Source: Acidobacteriota bacterium
Lineage (GTDB): Bacteria > Acidobacteriota > Blastocatellia > Pyrinomonadales > Pyrinomonadaceae
Direction of reading: 5' to 3'
Assembly (NCBI GenBank): GCA_020201365.1
Contig: JAIVGV010000330.1
Span: 1-9,183 of the forward strand
Length of the DNA: 9,183 nt
Position numbers and translations under genes: made by a program. The notes beneath the pieces were generated by a model, which saw only the letters and a program-made list of their open reading frames with translations, was not told the origin of the DNA and made no database searches. Shown in pieces: positions 5,566 to 9,183 of this stretch. Numbering within the stretch: the first letter of the stretch is position 1; the number at the start of each line of letters is the position of its first letter.

Positions 5566-6180
5566 GTGTCACACCTCGGTCGGCGGCTCGCCGTCGCGCT
5601 CGCCATCTCCGCGCCCTGCGCCGCGCTCGCGCTCTTCGCGCAGGCGCGCTACTGCCCGCCCCGAGGCTGCGCCGTCACGCCCTCCGCGCGCGCCCTCGAC
5701 GCGCTCAAGAACCGCACGACGACGCCGGACGACGCAGACTTCGACCGCCGCGCGACACTCGGCGCGCTCGCCGCCGCGGGCGACGACCGCGCGCGCTGGT
5801 CTGAGTCGCGCGCCGCCGCGTTCGAGGGCTACGTCGTCTCGGTCGAGCGCGGCGGCGTCGAGTCGGCGAACTGTTTTTCGCTCACGCGCAGGGACGTGCA
5901 CATCCACGTCGCCGCCCGACCGGACGCGCCGCCCACGGAGACCGTCGTCGTCGAGGTGTCGCCGCGCTTCATGGACGCGGCACGCGCGCGCGGTGACGAC
6001 TGGTCTCTCGCCGCGCTGCGCCGCGCGCTCGTCGGTCACCGCTGCCGCTTCGAGGGCTGGCTGCTCTTCGACCGAGAGCACGCCGGCGAGTCCGAAAACA
6101 CCGCGCCCGGCAACCCCGTTGACTGGCGCGCCACCGCCTGGGAGCTGCACCCCGTCTCTCGCATCGAGATCGTCAACTGA
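5566..6180 (+). CDS. Secreted conserved protein of unknown function
   Basis: A 204-residue protein starting at GTG 5566, with a signal peptide (residues 1 to about 27: basic SHLGRRLA, hydrophobic core to LALFAQA). The mature part begins with a short Cys pair (YCPPRGC, 29-35) and ALKNRTTTP (46-54). It then has a compact domain with FEGYVVSVERGGVESANC (86-103), DVHIHV (110-115), TVVVEVSPRF (126-135), RFEGWLLFDREH (161-172), ESENT (175-179) and WRATAWELHPVSRIEIV (187-203). The spacing of these motifs resembles a secreted protein family seen in several environmental bacteria (recalled, unnamed). The clustered His, Asp and Glu residues could bind metal, but no known catalytic signature is identified, so no function is assigned. 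No Shine-Dalgarno is visible and alternative starts are poor. It stands alone after the terminator-like hairpin. Confidence 0.8.
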   Translation: MSHLGRRLAVALAISAPCAALALFAQARYCPPRGCAVTPSARALDALKNRTTTPDDADFDRRATLGALAAAGDDRARWSESRAAAFEGYVVSVERGGVESANCFSLTRRDVHIHVAARPDAPPTETVVVEVSPRFMDAARARGDDWSLAALRRALVGHRCRFEGWLLFDREHAGESENTAPGNPVDWRATAWELHPVSRIEIVN

Positions 6181-6181
6181 A

Positions 6182-6273
6182 AAGGATCAAGGATGAAGGA
6201 CGAAGGATGAAAGGGAGATCGCTCCACCTGAGTGCTCATTCTTTCATCCCTCATTCTTTCATCCCTCATCCTT
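6182..6273. repeat. AAGGATGAA / TTCATCCTT repeat with 15-bp tandem copies
   Basis: The left part (6182-6212) is built from AAGGATGAA-like units. The right part has two exact copies of the 15-mer TCATTCTTTCATCCC (6236-6250 and 6251-6265) followed by a partial copy, TCATCCTT (6266-6273). The two halves are inverted relative to each other. It occupies the whole space between convergent genes and enters the coding end of the 6259-7347 glycosyltransferase, whose stop lies in the second 15-mer. Confidence 0.8.
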
Positions 6274-7347
6274 CCGCAGTCCGAGCACGTCTTTGATCGC
6301 TTGCAGATGTTCGCCCGCCTCGCGCCGGTAGGTTTCCGCCCACGCCGCCAAGTCCTCGCGCGGCGGATCGTAGAGGGCGCGGCGAAGTTGCGCGCAGAGC
6401 GCGTCCGTGTCACCAAACTCGTAGGTGAGCATCCCGCGCGTCTCGCCCACATTAGTCGCGACGACGGGCGTGCCGCACCAGATCGCCTCGACGCGCGAGA
6501 TGCCGTAGCTCTCGTGCGCGAAGGCGCGGACGAAGACGTCGCTGCGCCTGAGAACCTGATAGACCTCCGGGTTGGGCACGTTCTCCAGGACGGTGATCCA
6601 GTCGCGCCCCGCGAGCACGGCACGGCGGTAAGCTTCGTCGCGCGCGAACGTGCCGTCGAGCAGGGCGAGCCCGACGTCTTCGCCCGTCTCCTCGCGCAGC
6701 CGTTCGACCGCCTCCGCCGCGTGCGCGAAGCCGTAATCTTCGATGAAGACGCCGACGGAGCAGACGCGGCGCGCGCGCCGCAGGTACGGCGCGAGCTGTT
6801 TTTCCGCCCCGGCTGAGAGGGGCGCGTCGGGCGCGTCGCGCGCGACGGCGAGCAGGGAGGGCGCGAGCGTCACGCGCTGCGTCACTTTGATCTCCTCGCG
6901 TAGCCAGCGCCGCAGCTCTTCGCTGACGACGACGAACTCGTCAACCGACGCGACCGCGCGCCGGAAGAGGAATCTTCGCGCCGCGCCGAAATTCCGGTGG
7001 CGCGCGGGGAGCGAGCCGTCGTGCACGTTCTTGTACCAGGTGAAGCCGAGCGCGCGCTTGAGCGCGAGCCAGGCGGGAAGCAAGACGGCGTGCGGGTGCT
7101 CGAAGTGAAAGTGCGACGCGTCGAGGACGCGCGCGCCGCGCCCCTCCGCGACGAGCGCGCTGATGACGCCGAGCCTGCGGTGGTTGACGAAGCGGACGCG
7201 CCGGTCGTCCCGCGAGCGGTCGCCGCACAGAGCCACCACGCGCACGCCGCAAGCCTTGAGGTGTTCGGCGAGGGCGGCGAGGTAAACCGAGACGCCGCCG
7301 TACGGCGGCGGCAGCGGACCTAAGATGACAACTTTCCGGCGGCTCAT
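6259..7347 (-). CDS. GT4 (GT-B fold) glycosyltransferase
   Basis: A 362-residue family 4 glycosyltransferase, likely adding one sugar during lipid-linked repeat-unit assembly on the cytoplasmic face. The N-terminal domain begins VVILGPLPPPYGGVSVYL (6-23), with the glycine-rich acceptor loop of the family. WYKNVHDGSLP (104-114) and the switch region FVVVSEELRRWL (138-149) follow. The C-terminal domain has CSVGVFIEDYGF (196-207) and the EX7E donor motif with E279 and E287 (ESYGISRVEAIWCGTPVVATN, about 279-299), then VGETRGM. Length is normal for GT4. The last residues (KDEG) and the stop are encoded by repeat sequence, so the C-terminus may be family-atypical. It starts at ATG 7347, 63 bp from the divergent ligase gene; no Shine-Dalgarno is seen. 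The sugar and linkage are unknown. Confidence 0.92.
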   Translation of the reverse strand: MSRRKVVILGPLPPPYGGVSVYLAALAEHLKACGVRVVALCGDRSRDDRRVRFVNHRRLGVISALVAEGRGARVLDASHFHFEHPHAVLLPAWLALKRALGFTWYKNVHDGSLPARHRNFGAARRFLFRRAVASVDEFVVVSEELRRWLREEIKVTQRVTLAPSLLAVARDAPDAPLSAGAEKQLAPYLRRARRVCSVGVFIEDYGFAHAAEAVERLREETGEDVGLALLDGTFARDEAYRRAVLAGRDWITVLENVPNPEVYQVLRRSDVFVRAFAHESYGISRVEAIWCGTPVVATNVGETRGMLTYEFGDTDALCAQLRRALYDPPREDLAAWAETYRREAGEHLQAIKDVLGLRKDEG

Positions 7348-7394
7348 CGCGAGCCGCTATCATGCCACAGCGCGGCGGCGCGCGAGTAATCTGG

Positions 7395-7403
7395 TGCTAG
7401 AAT
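7395..7403 (+). promoter_or_regulatory. Candidate extended -10 (TGC-TAGAAT) for the ligase operon, leaderless
   Basis: TGC at 7395-7397 precedes TAGAAT at 7398-7403, an extended -10 box. Its end is only seven bases before the ATG at 7411, so transcription would start at or within a base or two of the start codon, giving a leaderless message. This fits the lack of a Shine-Dalgarno. No -35 is obvious. Confidence 0.45.
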
Positions 7404-7410
7404 CCCACGC

Positions 7411-8964
7411 ATGACGCCGCCCGCCACCCTCCCCGGAAGCCCGCGGGCGAACGTCTCCCCGTTGGCGCGCTGGCTTGAGCGCGCGACGGTCGTCTGCCTC
7501 TTCCTGCTAGCCTTCGCCGCGCCCGTCTCCATCGCCGCGACGCAGACGGCTTGGCTGCTCGCGCTGCTCCTCTGGGTCGCGCGCTTCGCCCCGCGCCCGC
7601 GACCGCGCCTCGCGCGCACGCCCGTTGACTACGCGCTCCTCGGCTTCTTCGTCCTCACCTTCGTCTCCTCGCTCACCTCTTACGAGCCCGACGTCTCCAT
7701 CGGCAAGCTGCGCGCGGCGAGTCTTTTCACAATCGTTTACGTCTTGGCGGAGAACGTCTGGTCGTCGAAGGTGCTGCGCGCGCTCGTCGTCACGCTCGTC
7801 GCCTCTTGCGTCCTGAGCGCGCTCTACACCTTCGGCGTCTTCGCCGTCGGGCGCGGCGTGAAGGTTTTAGAGATGACGCCGGAGAGCACGCTTCGCGCGG
7901 CGGGCGTGCGCGAGGGCGACACGCTGCTCTCCGTTGACGGCGCGAAGGTCGAGAGCCTCGACGACGTGGCACGTCTCGTCGCGAACGAGCGCCCCGCGCT
8001 CGATAAGACTTACCGCTGGACGGACAACCGTATCGCGTGCGCGTGGGACGCGCGCGCGGCGTGCGTGCGCGTCTATCGCGAAGAGAACCTGCCCGCCTTC
8101 AACGTCGCGCGCGACGCGCTCGCGCCGGGCGCGGCAGCCGCCGGACGGCTCGGCGTCACGCGCTGGTCGCGCGGGCGCGACGAGCGCGCGTCGGGCTTTT
8201 ACGGTCAGTACCAGACCTATTCCGAGGTCTTGCAGCTCGTCGCCTCGCTCGCCCTCGGGCTGCTCGTCGCGCGCGGTCGAAGGCTGGACGCCCGCGCTCT
8301 GCTGTGCGCGGCGGCGCTCGCGTGCCTGTGCGGCGCGATGCTGCTGACCGTGACGCGCGCCTCCTGGGCGGGGCTGCTCGCGTCGTCGCTCACAATCGTC
8401 CTCGTCGGCGCGCGGCGACGGACGGTTCTGATCTTTTCCGCCATCGCGCTGCCGCTCGTCGTCGCGGGCGCGCTCGTGCTGCGCGAGAAGCGCGGCGTCG
8501 GCTTCCTCGATCAGCGCGATCTCTCGACGACCTGGCGCGAGACCGTCTGGCGCGAGGGCGCGCGCATACTCGTCTCGAAGCCGCGCCACCTCGTCGTCGG
8601 CGTCGGCATGGACACTCTGAAGCGGCGCTGGCGCGAGTGGGGGATGTTCGACCAGGGTCGTCTGCCGTGGGGACACCTGCACTCGACGCCCTTGCAGATC
8701 GCCTTCGAGCGCGGACTCCCGGCACTCGCCGCGTGGCTCGCGCTCCTCTTCCTCTACGCGCGCACCGCCTGGCGGCTCGCGCGCCGCGCGACCGATCGCG
8801 CGGACTGGATCGAGCGCGGGCTGGGCTTGGGCGCGCTCGGCGGCGCGGTCGGCTTCTTCGCCGGCGGGCTCGTCCACTACAATCTCGGCGACTCGGAGGT
8901 GGCGATGGTCTTCTACATCATCATGGGGCTCACGCTCGCCGCCGACCGCCTGACTGCCCGATGA
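7411..8964 (+). CDS. O-antigen ligase/polymerase-like membrane protein with inserted PDZ-like segment
   Basis: A 517-residue inner-membrane protein of the Wzy/WaaL type, which joins lipid-linked glycans to each other or to an acceptor in the periplasm. Hydrophobic helices lie near 25-57, 74-90, 102-115, 121-146, 270-287, 296-314, 317-333, 338-356, 436-451, 470-488 and 495-510. The large loop near 357-435 has the expected VGVGMDTL (396-403) and GHLHSTPLQIAFERGL (421-436), matching the conserved His-containing ligase region. Between helices at about 146 and 270 is an unusual soluble stretch. Residues 150-192 read like a PDZ core: TPESTLRAAGVREGDTLLSV (156-175), then DGAKVESLDDVARLV (176-190). 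This is not part of the usual ligase domain. It is transcribed divergently from the second GT4 gene and overlaps the next gene by four bases. Whether it is a ligase or a polymerase cannot be told from sequence. Confidence 0.88.
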   Translation: MTPPATLPGSPRANVSPLARWLERATVVCLFLLAFAAPVSIAATQTAWLLALLLWVARFAPRPRPRLARTPVDYALLGFFVLTFVSSLTSYEPDVSIGKLRAASLFTIVYVLAENVWSSKVLRALVVTLVASCVLSALYTFGVFAVGRGVKVLEMTPESTLRAAGVREGDTLLSVDGAKVESLDDVARLVANERPALDKTYRWTDNRIACAWDARAACVRVYREENLPAFNVARDALAPGAAAAGRLGVTRWSRGRDERASGFYGQYQTYSEVLQLVASLALGLLVARGRRLDARALLCAAALACLCGAMLLTVTRASWAGLLASSLTIVLVGARRRTVLIFSAIALPLVVAGALVLREKRGVGFLDQRDLSTTWRETVWREGARILVSKPRHLVVGVGMDTLKRRWREWGMFDQGRLPWGHLHSTPLQIAFERGLPALAAWLALLFLYARTAWRLARRATDRADWIERGLGLGALGGAVGFFAGGLVHYNLGDSEVAMVFYIIMGLTLAADRLTAR

Positions 8965-9183
8965 CACGCCCCGCAGACGACTCGGACGACGCAACGCCGA
9001 CCGCGGCGACCGACCGCGCGGACGACGCGACGGCAACGCCCGACACAAGTGACGCGGGCGGCGCGCGCCGCGACGCCGACGCCCCCGTCGCCTCCGTCTC
9101 GGTCGTCGTCCCCTCCTTCAACCACGCGCGCTTCGTCGAGCGCACGCTCCGCTCGGTCTTCGCGCAGACGCACGCGCCCGCGC
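8961..9183 (+). CDS. GT2 (GT-A fold) glycosyltransferase, N-terminal part; partial at right edge
   Basis: The ATG at 8961 overlaps the ligase stop codon as ATGA, so the two are translationally coupled in one operon. The visible 74 residues start with about 43 residues of low-complexity Asp/Ala/Thr-rich sequence. The family 2 opening follows: VASVSVVVPSFNHARFVER (43-61), then TLRSVFAQTHAP (62-73), the beta-strand and helix that bind the nucleotide in GT-A enzymes. The catalytic DxD region lies beyond the edge. The ATGA overlap supports this start, but an internal start would remove the acidic leader. The role would be sugar addition in the same pathway as the ligase-type protein. Confidence 0.88.
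   Translation, partial: MTRPADDSDDATPTAATDRADDATATPDTSDAGGARRDADAPVASVSVVVPSFNHARFVERTLRSVFAQTHAPA

Noticed and set aside
5569..6150. Minus-strand frame opposite the secreted protein
   Set aside because: The plus frame has a signal peptide and ordered motifs; the minus frame is compositionally biased and has neither.
6236..6273. Tandem 15-mers as a CRISPR array
   Set aside because: The copies are directly adjacent with no spacers, and no cas genes are present.
7867..9048. Minus-strand open frame of 393 codons opposite the ligase gene
   Set aside because: Low-complexity Arg/Ala/Glu sequence with no family resemblance, running antisense to a clear membrane protein and a GT2 start.

Overview
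This is a GC-rich window with strong G/C preference at third codon positions. It reads as part of a surface-polysaccharide (exopolysaccharide or O-antigen type) locus interrupted by a block of unrelated accessory genes. The gene families (bi-domain oxidoreductase, ankyrin protein beside a CxxCH/squalene-cyclase-like protein, many intergenic hairpin repeats) suggest a Gram-negative soil bacterium, most likely Acidobacteriota and perhaps Blastocatellia. That assignment is inference from gene content; no rRNA or marker gene is present.

Layout. Positions 1-1011 (minus) hold the N-terminal half of a bi-domain oxidoreductase that runs off the left edge. A 132-bp gap holding a long imperfect hairpin with perfect 19-bp ends separates it from a GT4-like glycosyltransferase (1144-2361, minus, TTG start). 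Positions 2362-2712 hold no intact gene: they contain a C-terminal remnant of a tyrosine recombinase (2471-2641), a candidate promoter and a hairpin. Next come two plus-strand genes for exported proteins of visibly lower GC: an ankyrin-repeat protein (2713-3678) and a CxxCH protein with squalene-cyclase-like QW repeats (3733-4761). A gap of about 400 bp carries an interleaved AGTTTTCAG-type inverted repeat. After it come a tiny membrane protein of the lmo0937 type (5178-5324) with a perfect Shine-Dalgarno, two further hairpins, and a secreted conserved protein of unknown function (5566-6180). The polysaccharide theme returns with a second GT4 glycosyltransferase (6259-7347, minus), whose stop codon lies in a tandem repeat. 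It is transcribed divergently from an O-antigen ligase/polymerase-like membrane protein (7411-8964), which is followed with a 4-base ATGA overlap by the start of a GT2 glycosyltransferase (8961 to the right edge).

How it fits together. The two GT4 enzymes and the GT2 enzyme would assemble sugars on a lipid carrier. The Wzy/WaaL-type protein would polymerise or ligate the product on the outer face of the inner membrane, and the bi-domain oxidoreductase probably makes or modifies a nucleotide-sugar precursor. The accessory block (about 2440-6200) has no obvious part in this and may have been acquired, with the recombinase remnant at its left edge. The most unusual points are a PDZ-like segment inside the ligase-type protein, the ankyrin/CxxCH-cyclase pair, and a different inverted-repeat element in nearly every intergenic gap.
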